From a marine gamma proteobacterium HTCC2143 (lineage in GTDB: Bacteria > Pseudomonadota > Gammaproteobacteria > Pseudomonadales > Dasaniaceae): 64,000 nt of DNA. Below, one piece after another: positions 25,647-34,812 of the stretch (its first letter is position 1; each line of letters opens with the position of its first letter). A program made the translations under genes and the position numbers. The stretch spans positions 1 through 64,000 of the forward strand of contig AAVT01000009.1 of NCBI GenBank assembly GCA_000169075.1, in the 5' to 3' direction. A model generated the notes under the pieces. It saw only the letters and a list, made by a program, of their open reading frames with translations. It was not told where the DNA came from and searched no databases.

Positions 25647-27044
25647 ATGAATTTTGAGATTAATAAAATAACAAAGAAAGTGTTACTTCTGTCATTCCTT
25701 TCGGGCATGTTTTCCTCGCAGGTTAGTGGCTTCTATTATGAGGAGCATAAATATGTCACTCAAAAAGCATTAGAGTTGACGCAGGCTTCGAATCAAATAG
25801 TTATAAATCAAATTGAGATAAAAAAGGGCATTGGAAGTGACTTCTTGTGTGGCGATCTCTTAGATCCTGAGCCTGGGGAGTGTTTTACGCTAGCTGACCT
25901 TCCTGCATTGGCTGGAGATCATGCGGGTTCTCCAATGCTTATGCAGTGGAAGTGGTTTAATGATAAGCGAGATCCATACACTATAGTTCGTGTCGCAGAC
26001 TATCTGGCTTCTATAAGGATTATTGCTGAGGATGAATGCTACTCATCAGAGACCACAATAAGTAAAGTTCCAAATAGAATTGATTTTGCGGCCCTAATGC
26101 ACGCTAGCCCTGATGCAAGTTCATTTGGAGAAGATTTGGAAATCAGTAAGAGTGATTCAAATTATGCTCGAAGCGCTGCTCACAACTGTAATCATTTTCG
26201 AAATGGTAATGCCAAATCCCCTGAAGAGATAATGACAGATTCAGGTAAAAGTTATACGACTGATATTTGGTCCAAATCAAAATTAATTCCTTATTTTGTT
26301 ACGGAATATTTTGAGTCACTTCAAAGCGAAAACCGAGTCCGTGAAAAACCCAACTTAGAAGCAGGTGCATGGTATGCACAGTTACATGCTTCAGCATTGG
26401 AGTTGGCTAGCTACCCAGACGCTACCAGTCAAGCTGCTGCTTGGTTGTTTGAAACTTATGCTCTCCACTTCTTGCAGGACGGTGTTTCAGCGGGTCATGT
26501 TGCAACACCTTCAGATGGTGGTCTTAGTGTTTTACTTGTAACCAAAAAGGTCCACGATGAGTTCAGTAAAAACGGGCTGGACGTCGTATTTGATAATGCA
26601 TGTAATGAATTAACCAATTTACCTCAGGGTGTTGCCAAGAATTTTCCTGATTTAGAAGTCGCATGTAAAAAGTCTCCAGTTGGGGGGGTGATCTATGGTG
26701 ATAAGCAGTTGGTTGCCAAAAAAAGCGGTCTTACGAAAGATTTAGCTATTTTTCTGAGCTATATCTCGCTCAAAGAGTTTGGGCAGGCTGTTGCGTTGCA
26801 AAAACCACTACTGCCTCCTCAGATTATAGAGGCCAATTATCAGCGTGATCCTCATTGGACATTTCAGGGGATGGACAATGAAGACCTTGCTAAGAAATTA
26901 TTTGTTTGGTGGGAAAGTGCGGGTAGAAAAGATCCTAGTTCGCCAATGGAAATGGCCGCTGTCGAGTATTATAAGGTAGGTAAGATTAAGGCGATTACTT
27001 TGTGGCCAATAGCTAAAGCTAGTGATTCAATAGCCAAAAATTAA
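25647..27044 (+). CDS. Secreted zinc-dependent phospholipase C-like protein
   Basis: About 465 residues from ATG 25647; ATGs at 25620 and 25635 are alternatives. A signal peptide (VLLLSFLSGMFSSQVSG) is followed by FYYEEHKYVTQKAL. An ALHFLQDGVSAGHVA helix appears near residue 290. The pattern of His/Asp-bearing helices resembles the zinc-binding all-helical fold of bacterial phospholipase C (PF00882-like), where the N-terminal histidine and the HxxxD/HxxxE helices hold zinc ions. It follows hsdR by 68 bases on the same strand, but it is exported, so a role in restriction is doubtful; it may be independent cargo. Family call is tentative. Confidence 0.6.
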   Translation: MNFEINKITKKVLLLSFLSGMFSSQVSGFYYEEHKYVTQKALELTQASNQIVINQIEIKKGIGSDFLCGDLLDPEPGECFTLADLPALAGDHAGSPMLMQWKWFNDKRDPYTIVRVADYLASIRIIAEDECYSSETTISKVPNRIDFAALMHASPDASSFGEDLEISKSDSNYARSAAHNCNHFRNGNAKSPEEIMTDSGKSYTTDIWSKSKLIPYFVTEYFESLQSENRVREKPNLEAGAWYAQLHASALELASYPDATSQAAAWLFETYALHFLQDGVSAGHVATPSDGGLSVLLVTKKVHDEFSKNGLDVVFDNACNELTNLPQGVAKNFPDLEVACKKSPVGGVIYGDKQLVAKKSGLTKDLAIFLSYISLKEFGQAVALQKPLLPPQIIEANYQRDPHWTFQGMDNEDLAKKLFVWWESAGRKDPSSPMEMAAVEYYKVGKIKAITLWPIAKASDSIAKN

Positions 27045-27099
27045 GCGTTGAATATTTTTCATGATTGGTTAATGCCCCAAGGCTAGGATGTTTTGGGGT

Positions 27100-28398
27100 T
27101 CAATATGTTACTGGCGAAGCTGGGGTCGTTTCTAAGTGAGACGTAATTTTAGATATATAGTTACTCCATCTATCTAGTGCTTCCCGCTTTTCATCCAAAT
27201 AGCTATATCGGTCATATATGGCTGTTACATTGCTGTCGGTATGATTTAGAATTTTTGAAATTACTAGGCGTTGTGTGCCTAGAGCTGCCATTTGAGATGC
27301 GCTAGTTCTACGGAGATCATGAACAGTCCAGTGTTCAATATCCATAATCTCTCGGATGCGTCAGACTGCTCGTGTCAGGGCTCCAGCCTTTATCGGCTTA
27401 TTCCCTTGGCGGGAAGGCAGTAGAAAGTTCGAGCCTTTATTGAGAGTAATCAACTCCTTTATTAGTCGTACTGATACAGTAGAAAGAGGAACGTAGTGTT
27501 CTCTGCCGTTTTTGGTGTGTTCTTTTGGTATGGTCCAAACTTTCTCGGTTAGATCAAACTCGTTGATTGTTGCTAATGCGATTTCGGATCTTCTTTGTGC
27601 GGTTACTAGTGAGAGTTGTAAGGCCAGCCGAATGGCTTTGCTGGGCCAGATAAAGTTTTTAGTGTAAGCCAGTTTACAGCGCGCACTTTCCAGTATTGTC
27701 CAGAGGGCTTTTAATTCACTTTCTGATAGCGCCCTCTCTCTTTTATTCTCTTGGCTTGGTCGGCTGACTTGCCAGCATGGGTTAATTTCTACGATTTCTC
27801 GCTCAACTGCCCAATTAAACATTTTGCGGATGATTTCTAAGGCTCGGTTTGCAGATATAGGCGCTCTTTGTGCAATTTTCTCAAGTAAATAGACAATATC
27901 ACTGCGACGAATGTCTGCGGCTTTAACCATGCCGTATAGCGGTAGGAGTTCCACACTTAAGGCGCGCTTGTCTTCTTTCCAAGTTTTCTTTTTGAGTTTC
28001 GCGTGTTGCTCTATATACAATGATATTAATTGTTCAACGGTAGGTGCGTGTAATCTCTTCTGGGTTTTCAGTTGGGCTTCGATGGCTGGGTCGATGCCTT
28101 TTTCGCGAGTAAGTCTAGCTTTGGCAATTTCTACTCGTGCGGCGCTTAGTGAGATGTTAGGATAGCGTCCGATTGTAAGCCTTCTTAGCCTCTTGTTTTG
28201 CCTATAGACATATACCCAAGATTTCTTACCCGATGATGATACGCGTAATCTCAGACCGCCAGGTTCACTAATTTCATAGCGTTCCGCTTTGGGTTTGAGG
28301 CTTCTGATGTATGTGTCAGTAAAAGGCTTAACTGCCATAGTGGTATCTTTGCTGGGTATACTTTCGGGTATACATTTTTTGGCACTGCATGGTACCAA
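27100..28398 (-). pseudogene. P4-type integrase (DUF4102 + catalytic domain), broken by TGA
   Basis: The minus-strand frame reads a DUF4102 N-terminal domain (TDTYIRSLKPKAERYEIS, GGLRLRVSS, GKKSWVYVYR), a core-binding domain and the first catalytic Arg (TAQRRSEIAL). It then meets TGA at 27361-27363. The same frame continues with the rest of the catalytic site: HDLRRT, a second His in ILNHTDS and the Tyr in YDRYSY. One stop codon thus separates the first active-site Arg from the His-Arg-Tyr box, so the enzyme should be inactive unless read through. The gene starts 76 bases from the attR repeat, the usual place for the integrase of a tRNA-borne island. True start is probably the internal ATG at MAVKPFTD. 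Confidence 0.88.
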
Positions 28399-28474
28399 TA
28401 GAAGCGTTAAATTTAATTAAAGTCAAGTAAATCAATGAGTTGTTGTGTCATGTTGTGTCAGGCGGTATCAAAAA

Positions 28475-28532
28475 ACTCGGCTACGAACCGAGCGGTCGAA
28501 GGTTCGAATCCTTCCGAGCGCGCCATATTAAA
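28475..28532 (+). repeat. attR: right 58-bp direct repeat of the island
   Basis: Identical to 4629-4686: the tRNA-Arg 3' segment from the anticodon arm on, including CCA and seven following bases. It lacks the 5' part of a tRNA and is not a functional gene. It marks the right island end. Confidence 0.93.
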
Positions 28533-28563
28533 AAAGCTCACCCCCAAAAGGGTGGGCTTTTTT
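28533..28563 (+). terminator. Original terminator of tRNA-Arg, displaced by the island
   Basis: An 11-bp stem (28533-28543 with 28550-28560, one T-G pair) has a 6-base loop and ends in TTTTTT, immediately downstream of attR. Before integration this terminator followed the tRNA gene directly. The A-tract on its left could also end leftward minus-strand transcription. Confidence 0.88.
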
Positions 28564-28744
28564 AATATCTGCCTATCAGCAATATTGGCGCATATAACAG
28601 CTCAACAAAAGTAGCGTTTTTGGATCCCTATTTCTTTGTCTTAGGTTTTCATCAGCTTCTCTTTCGAGCGTGCCATATCCGGCAGGGACTGTGTTAGGGT
28701 CGATAACTTTTTGGTGATTGCTGTAAAAAGCTTACTCACATCCT

Positions 28745-29923
28745 TTAGTGGGTTCTTGTCATCTCCAGATAACCGCGCCCAACCAAGGACCGTGATTCGG
28801 TGTCAAAAACTACAACTGCACCCTCCCAATATTTTACCGCTAGATCCATGTACTGATCATCCATAACGGCTTCAACAATCCAACTTTTGTTCTGCTCTTG
28901 ATAGTCTATCTGCCAGCGAACTGGGTAGCTTTGACCGTCCGGGCTTTGCCATTCTTCGAGCACGTTGAGCGTTATGTTGTTGGGCTTAATGGTGATGGTA
29001 CTGCCGACAGGGTCAATCCACTTTCCTTGGCTGTTGATATCAGCATCACCATTGAGATCGAGCAGCTGGTAGTACATAAAGTCGTCACCACTGTCGAGTT
29101 GCAGAGAAAACCAGTTCCAGCCACTCTGGTTGTTATCGAGTGCGCTGGTACTCCATTCGCGATCAAACCAGCTGTACCCATTGACGGCGATATTCTCTCC
29201 TTTGAGCCGTAAATCCCCCGTCGTTGCCATGCGGGTATATGAATAATAATAGGAGGCATTGCCCGGCACCGCACTTTTTTGGCTAAGCCCCTGATCTCCC
29301 TGCAGAACATGGCTTTTGGTTGTGTTAAGTACTAATGCCAGTTCGAAGTCTTCGGTAGTTACGTCAAGTTGCCAAGGAAAATCATTTGCAGCACTGCCCA
29401 AAGTCCAGTCTTCTAGCCATATTTTTAAGGGATCAATTTGAGCACCGGCGAGCCCAGGATTAGCTCTTGAAAAACGCTGTGTATGGTAGTGAACTTTTCC
29501 ACTGATATCGGTAACCGCAGCATGGGCCATCCAAATGTCGTTGACAGCCCAGCTTGATCGCTGTTCGTTGGTCTTGGTGTTTTCGGCCAACAGAGGCGCA
29601 ACGGCTGTGCGGAAGAACGTGACCTGATAGCCAAAAATTCTCTCCCCTCCATCGGACACGTTGCCGGTTAAATACCACCACTCATTTCGAAACGTGTGAT
29701 GGGCTGCATGGTCCTGAGGGAGGTGAAAATCTCTCCCTGAGATGGCCCGGTCAAAACCATCGGTATCTTGTCCGCTGAGAATATCGCTGAGGTTTAGGCC
29801 CCTTGAGGTTTCAGGGGCCTTTTGACAACCAGCTAGCGTCATTAGGCATAGGACAAGCCAAAACCCAATGGTACCTTTGTGATTTGATTGAAGGCTGGCC
29901 AGACGACTGAAGGGACAATGCAT
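28745..29923 (-). CDS. AttH-like lipocalin/carotenoid 1,2-hydratase family lipoprotein
   Basis: About 392 residues from ATG 29923, chosen because it lies just after the permease stop at 29929 and begins a signal sequence with lipobox LAGCQ. The mature protein has the CrtC/AttH double-calycin signatures FRNEWWYLTGNV, GYQVTFFRT, DIWMAHAAVTD and WSWFDREWS-type (GYSWFDREWS). Members are hydrolase- or hydratase-like lipid-binding proteins of the envelope. It is the last gene of an ATPase-permease-AttH operon, as in the attEFGH locus of Agrobacterium, so it probably receives or modifies the lipophilic cargo moved by the ABC complex. Confidence 0.87.
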   Translation of the reverse strand: MHCPFSRLASLQSNHKGTIGFWLVLCLMTLAGCQKAPETSRGLNLSDILSGQDTDGFDRAISGRDFHLPQDHAAHHTFRNEWWYLTGNVSDGGERIFGYQVTFFRTAVAPLLAENTKTNEQRSSWAVNDIWMAHAAVTDISGKVHYHTQRFSRANPGLAGAQIDPLKIWLEDWTLGSAANDFPWQLDVTTEDFELALVLNTTKSHVLQGDQGLSQKSAVPGNASYYYSYTRMATTGDLRLKGENIAVNGYSWFDREWSTSALDNNQSGWNWFSLQLDSGDDFMYYQLLDLNGDADINSQGKWIDPVGSTITIKPNNITLNVLEEWQSPDGQSYPVRWQIDYQEQNKSWIVEAVMDDQYMDLAVKYWEGAVVVFDTESRSLVGRGYLEMTRTH

Positions 29924-29928
29924 CACAA

Positions 29929-32430
29929 TTATTCTTCTCGTAAGGCTTGAGCGGGCGAAATTGACGACGCTTTCAGGGCGGGGTAAACGCCTGCCAGAGT
30001 GGCTGCAACAATCGCTAATACCAGTGCCTCCGCCAGAATAGTATGGGGTAAATGATGCAACATGCTCCAACCGAATGATCGTCGATTAATCACTTCGATG
30101 AGTATATTTGCCATTATCAGGCCAAGGGGTATCGACATTAGCCCGGCTAACATACCCATCAAGCTGGTTTGACCGAAAATCATGAGACTAATTTGCTTCG
30201 GAGTCATGCCAGTAGCCCGCAAAATAGCGAACTCCCTGGTTCTTTCTAATTGTAATGCCATTAACGCGCTTAATACACCGACAAAAGCGACGACGATGGC
30301 GAGTATTCTCAACACGTGGGTTATTTCAAAGGTCCGATCAAAAACAACGATCGCTATATCTCTTATCTCGCGGTTTGAACTCACTTGAATCTGTTCGCCT
30401 TGATCTTTAAGCAGCCCTCTAACCGCCTCAAGGAGGTTGGCTTGATTGGTGCTTGTCTGCCGGTATATGGATACAGTTGAAATACCATCATCACTCCACC
30501 ATTGCCGATACATACTCATAGGCAGTGTGATCATTCCTGTACTACTGGTGAAATCATAATAAACACCCAGTACAGAAAGAGATTTGCTGCCGGTATCAGT
30601 CATAACAGTAATGGTGTCACCTGGTGTGAGTTGCTGGTGATAGGCTAAAGGTTCAGAAATCATCACACCTTTACCTTGGTTGAACAGTATTAAAGCGTTG
30701 TCAACACCCTGTTTTATCGGTAGTGATGATTTACCTTCGGCAGGCGTTGTGGCGATGGTTCGAATCGGTCCAAACTGCGTTTCTATGGTGGCCATCCGAC
30801 TGGGCGCTACGAAAGCGACGCCGGGTATTGCCTGCAGTTGAACAATAAGTGGCGGGGTTAATCCCGTGCCGCTTCTGTCGGCGGTTGAAATATAAATATC
30901 GGCACTCAAATATTGATCGAGCCAGACGTTAACAGTTTCTCGAAAACTACTAACCATTACACCAACACCAACAGTGACAGATACTGCTACGGTGAGTGCG
31001 GCTACGGCCATACCGGTTCGGCTTATTCCAGCAGAAATATCACGTATCGCAATGCGTACTGTGCTGTTCAGCCAAGGTGAAAAAAAACGCAGCAGAGATT
31101 GCGTTGCAACTATGAGGAATACAGGGACCAGCAGGCAAAATCCCAATACGATAAATGTTAGCGCGACAAAACCTTCAATCAGTGTGCCGTGAGTCGGTAC
31201 TAGGATCAGAAAACCAAGCGTCAGCATGATAATGGCGCCGACGGTAAGTTTAGGCAATCTGTGTTGCCATCGACGCTCAAGCACGGACCTCTGCATAACG
31301 CTGACTGGCCGATTGCGGCTGGCTTCCCATGCCGGTAGTGAGCAGGCTGCCAACGACATTCCCAGGCCAACGCCCCAACCTTTTAACAGCGAAGTGGGGT
31401 CAACAATAAAAGCGGTTACATGTAAATTGAAAAACAGGTCATTAACCGTCCGAGTGACTAGCTCTACCAGTACGTGACCGAGCAACAGACCCAGTAGCAT
31501 CCCTGCGACGCTTGCAATGGTCGCGAGCATGAGGCATTCCCTGATAACGATAAAAAATATTTCCCGCTGAGTAATACCGAGCGCACGGTAAATACCGAGA
31601 GTCTTCCGTCGCTGTAACACCGACAAGGTAACCGTGTTGTAGATCAGTAGGGTCGCCACCAGCAGTGCCAATAGGCTCATGGCCGTCAAATTAATATGGA
31701 AGGCTTCACTCATCTGACGCAAATTATCGTTGCGTGATTCGCTCTCAACCAGGCTAAGCCCTTCCGGTAACCATGTGCGCACGCGCGCGCTGTTTTTTTC
31801 GTCCAATACAAGGTCTATTCGGTCCAAGTACCCGAAGCGACTGAGCAACTGCTGGGCGACGGCAATGTCGGCGAATAGCAGGCCGTCGGTTGCAGCCGGG
31901 TTGTCAGAGGGGAACGTTGCCGCGAGCTCAACTGATGTACTCCTGCCGCCCGTTCGCAAGATAAACACGTCCCGCGGTTTTAAATTTAGACGGGTCGCTG
32001 TTCGGTCCGATAATATGACAGTATTGTTGGATGAAAAGGTACTACTCAGGTTTTGGTATTGCAGCCCTGCGGTATGTCTACCGACGCCGGCTTCGCTAAT
32101 GGGATCAACGCCTAACATCGATAACGTTTCTCCGCGAATAACGACCTGACCTGTTACCATCGGTAAACTTGAACGAATAGCGAGGTCTGTCCTCAATGCG
32201 GTAAATATCTGTTCTGGAATGCCGGTAGGTCCGCCAATGATTTGATGAGTTGTCGGCCCGGCAATGGATTCCAGTGACAGCGCAAAGGCCCGCCTAGCGC
32301 TGTTGTTGGCAAGGTCTACTCCAACCACCATGGTAACGCCTAGCATCACGCCAATAACCGTCAGCCAGCTTTGCCAGCGGTGACGATTCATAAATCGTAA
32401 GCTACTGAGCGTTATGAGCTTGTTCACCAT
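29929..32430 (-). CDS. FtsX-family ABC transporter permease (AttF/AttG-like fusion)
   Basis: About 833 residues from ATG 32430, preferred to 32466 because it lies 7 bases after the ATPase stop. It carries two FtsX-type permease units: an N-terminal helix then a periplasmic MacB-like domain and three helices (about 250-390), a further pair near 400-470, and the same pattern repeated with final helices at about 710-830. The end SSISPAQALREE is typical of these exporters. In this family the permease and ATPase extract lipoproteins or other lipids from the inner membrane rather than importing small molecules. Same operon as the ATPase and AttH-like gene. Confidence 0.9.
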   Translation of the reverse strand: MVNKLITLSSLRFMNRHRWQSWLTVIGVMLGVTMVVGVDLANNSARRAFALSLESIAGPTTHQIIGGPTGIPEQIFTALRTDLAIRSSLPMVTGQVVIRGETLSMLGVDPISEAGVGRHTAGLQYQNLSSTFSSNNTVILSDRTATRLNLKPRDVFILRTGGRSTSVELAATFPSDNPAATDGLLFADIAVAQQLLSRFGYLDRIDLVLDEKNSARVRTWLPEGLSLVESESRNDNLRQMSEAFHINLTAMSLLALLVATLLIYNTVTLSVLQRRKTLGIYRALGITQREIFFIVIRECLMLATIASVAGMLLGLLLGHVLVELVTRTVNDLFFNLHVTAFIVDPTSLLKGWGVGLGMSLAACSLPAWEASRNRPVSVMQRSVLERRWQHRLPKLTVGAIIMLTLGFLILVPTHGTLIEGFVALTFIVLGFCLLVPVFLIVATQSLLRFFSPWLNSTVRIAIRDISAGISRTGMAVAALTVAVSVTVGVGVMVSSFRETVNVWLDQYLSADIYISTADRSGTGLTPPLIVQLQAIPGVAFVAPSRMATIETQFGPIRTIATTPAEGKSSLPIKQGVDNALILFNQGKGVMISEPLAYHQQLTPGDTITVMTDTGSKSLSVLGVYYDFTSSTGMITLPMSMYRQWWSDDGISTVSIYRQTSTNQANLLEAVRGLLKDQGEQIQVSSNREIRDIAIVVFDRTFEITHVLRILAIVVAFVGVLSALMALQLERTREFAILRATGMTPKQISLMIFGQTSLMGMLAGLMSIPLGLIMANILIEVINRRSFGWSMLHHLPHTILAEALVLAIVAATLAGVYPALKASSISPAQALREE

Positions 32431-32437
32431 GAATAAA

Positions 32438-33136
32438 CTACCAGGCAAAATTTCCCTCCCGCTCAATCAGCAGGCCATTATCCAGTGTTAATATGCGATC
32501 GGCGGTTTTTGCAACGGCCAAGCTGTGCGTGACCATAAATAAAGCCCCGTCATTTTTTACCATCAACTCCTGCAGCAGCGATAGAATCTTTTTTCCGGAT
32601 TCAGCGTCCAAGTTACCGGTGAGTTCATCCGCCAGCACTAGCTTGGGCGAGTGGACTAATGCCCGAGCGATGGCAACACGCTGCTGTTCACCTCCAGACA
32701 GTTGATCGGGAAATTTGTTTTTTTGTTGATCAAGCCCAACCGCGCAGATAATCTGCTCAGTTCTCTCTGTTACTTGTGCCGACTTATAACCATTGAGTTC
32801 AAGCACCAGAGCAACATTTTCTGAAGCCGTCAGTGTCGGGATTAAATTGAAGAATTGATAAATAAAGCCGATATGCTGCCGTCTGAAAAGGGTGCGATGG
32901 TGTTCGGACAACGCGGTGAGGTTAATGCCATCTACAAACACCACACCTTCATCCGCACGATCAATACCGCTGATGACATTTAGCAGTGTCGACTTTCCTG
33001 AGCCACTGCGACCGAGTAGGGCAATGGTTTCACCTCTATTAATGCTAAGCGAAGCGCCCCTTAAGACCGAGTGACTAACGTCACCTTCACTGAAACTTCG
33101 ACGGAGATTTGAGACCCGCACAAATTCATTATCCAC
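32438..33136 (-). CDS. ABC transporter ATP-binding protein (AttE/LolD-like)
   Basis: A 232-residue ATPase with Walker A GRSGSGKST (about 42-50), Q-loop FIYQFFNLIPT, signature LSGGEQQR (about 143-150), Walker B LVLADELTGNLD and H-loop THS. The QFFNLIPTLTA Q-loop and TGNLD D-loop are typical of the LolD/MacB exporter subgroup that pairs with FtsX-type permeases. First gene of the three-gene operon; its promoter should lie in 33137-33300. Confidence 0.95.
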   Translation of the reverse strand: MDNEFVRVSNLRRSFSEGDVSHSVLRGASLSINRGETIALLGRSGSGKSTLLNVISGIDRADEGVVFVDGINLTALSEHHRTLFRRQHIGFIYQFFNLIPTLTASENVALVLELNGYKSAQVTERTEQIICAVGLDQQKNKFPDQLSGGEQQRVAIARALVHSPKLVLADELTGNLDAESGKKILSLLQELMVKNDGALFMVTHSLAVAKTADRILTLDNGLLIEREGNFAW

Positions 33137-33535
33137 AAACTATTTCCCGTTTTTATTACGATTATGTGCTGGAATCCTGCCGCTGAAACCGCATCTAATC
33201 CGACCGCGCCCGTTTAGTATAAGCGGATTAGATAGCAATGCGAAAAAGACCAAGATACAGCACTTATAGAGATACAGATCGGCTTTAGAGAAACAGCGTA
33301 AGTATACTGTGTATGATCGCTTTTTGTGGATGAATGAAAGCCAAAAAGTCTGCCATTGTAGATATATTTACGGGCGGTCTAAATCAGCGTGGGAACGGTT
33401 ATCGAGTTTTATTTGATTACCAAGATCATTGTCATAGGGGAATGCAATCGTTTCAATAGTTGCCACCTCGTGGTGAACACGCTAGTGTATTTAGCCTAGA
33501 CCGAGCCTCCCAGTAACTAAGAGTCAGTGAGCTAC
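33137..33535. other. Divergent promoter region
   Basis: About 400 bases between the leftward ABC operon and the rightward membrane-protein gene. It must hold both promoters. I see no RNA gene or strong hairpin. Confidence 0.5.
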
Positions 33536-34087
33536 ATGTCCTTTTTCGAATTTATAATGGTTCTCATCGGTCTGGTGGGAGCCATATCGATATCAATTAT
33601 CTTGACCTATCTGGGCTACCTGATCAGAAACTGGGCAGTTGCGAAAAATCCGACACTGTTCCTGCTTCTTATTACCTTTATGATGTTAAATGTTATCGGA
33701 CATATTAGCGGTATCTGGGCTTTCCGATTTGTCGATTTAGGCATTTACTTTAGCGTATACGTCATTATCGCGCCGGTGATATTTTTTACCTTGGCAGTAA
33801 CCACGCTCATTCCCGCTGTTGCCGATGAAAATCTCACGATAGATCTGGATGCGATTTATTTTTCTTCCTCTCGAAGTGTTTTCTTCTTGCTGGCTGTGCA
33901 TGAAGCGACAGCTCTAGCTGCTGACTATCTACCGGGAGTTATTGACGCTCCACCTGCGCTTTTCATGGTTGCGATGATACTAATTTTCCTTTTTGGTATG
34001 TCAACCAAGCGAAAAGATATCCATTTTTTTCTACTGTCATCGGTTATCGGTAGTCAGACGATCCCTTTTGTAGTGCACCTCTTTTAA
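33536..34087 (+). CDS. Integral membrane protein, unknown function
   Basis: About 183 residues from ATG 33536 (GTG 33527 is an in-frame alternative). It is almost entirely hydrophobic, with about six membrane helices (for example FIMVLIGLVGAISISII, LFLLLITFMMLNVIG, YVIIAPVIFFTLAVTT, LFMVAMILIFLFG). I recognise no motif or family. No operon partner: the next plus-strand frame begins 725 bases later. Confidence 0.75.
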   Translation: MSFFEFIMVLIGLVGAISISIILTYLGYLIRNWAVAKNPTLFLLLITFMMLNVIGHISGIWAFRFVDLGIYFSVYVIIAPVIFFTLAVTTLIPAVADENLTIDLDAIYFSSSRSVFFLLAVHEATALAADYLPGVIDAPPALFMVAMILIFLFGMSTKRKDIHFFLLSSVIGSQTIPFVVHLF

Positions 34088-34812
34088 ATCGATGAGATCT
34101 TATTGCCTAGTTGCCAATGAATCGGCTCTCTTGGCGACGTCGGGGTAGGGACGAGATCAATGAGATTCCAGTAATTTATTTGCGTAAACTGGGTTAAAAT
34201 AGGCAGGTGCAAATTTTTGTCCGGTTATACTACTGACCCGATCAGAGTATGAATTCTCAATGCCCAGGGGAAAATTTGATTACCAGTGCCCGCTGAGACG
34301 CGCAGATTAGCCCTTTTTTTAGCAAATGCTTTATGAAATAGAAATTGCAAAAACTTTGATTTGCAACAATAAGCCCCTATATTTCGCTCATTGCAGGCTG
34401 GGGGGAATAGTGGTTTGATAGGATCGTTGCTGAGTTATTTTCAGTAGATAGAGATTGTTGGTGACATGCCGTTGATATAACACAGAATCTAACCAGTCAT
34501 TTATGGTTTTGGGAGTTGTCGCGTACCAGATTCGAAAGATACCAAAATTCGAGGGACGCATTATCTCAGGCAGTGGGTGGGTCTCACGACTCGTTTATGA
34601 GTAAGGTCTGAGAGGAATAATCTGCAAATTTTTTGTCAGGATGAGATTTTTTATGTTTATATTGAATAAGAAGCTGAGTCTATATCGCGGTATTAGCCTG
34701 TTTGAATTCGACCCGCGCTCGAAAGGTATCACTTGGTGCTCGCTGGTAAATTAAATGATAATAAATTACGTATCGTTTTTTTTAAAATTTGGTTGTAATT
34801 ATTGATTCACAT
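34088..34812. other. Long intergenic region, no gene seen
   Basis: About 725 bases without an ORF of note on either strand and without a clear hairpin pair or RNA gene. Its right end should hold the promoter of the diguanylate cyclase gene. The rest looks like nonfunctional or decayed sequence. Confidence 0.4.

Larger units (their letters stand above)
4629..28532. mobile_element. Genomic island integrated in tRNA-Arg (composite integrative element)
   Basis: The element is bounded by 58-bp direct repeats of the tRNA 3' end, with a tyrosine recombinase gene next to each end. It carries a rolling-circle-type Rep, an integron cassette array, an IS3 element, and toxin-antitoxin, type I restriction and Septu-like defence genes. 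The left half is minus-strand and the right half plus-strand, with the hairpin-rich block at 13.6-14.3 kb at the divergence point. No conjugation genes (relaxase of MOB type, T4SS, coupling protein) are visible, so it would need a helper or transduction to move. Two different integrases suggest fusion of two elements that used the same tRNA. Confidence 0.88.

Noticed and set aside
28475..28532. Second tRNA gene at the right island end
   Set aside because: Only the 3' segment of tRNA-Arg is present; the acceptor 5' strand and D arm are missing, so it is attR.
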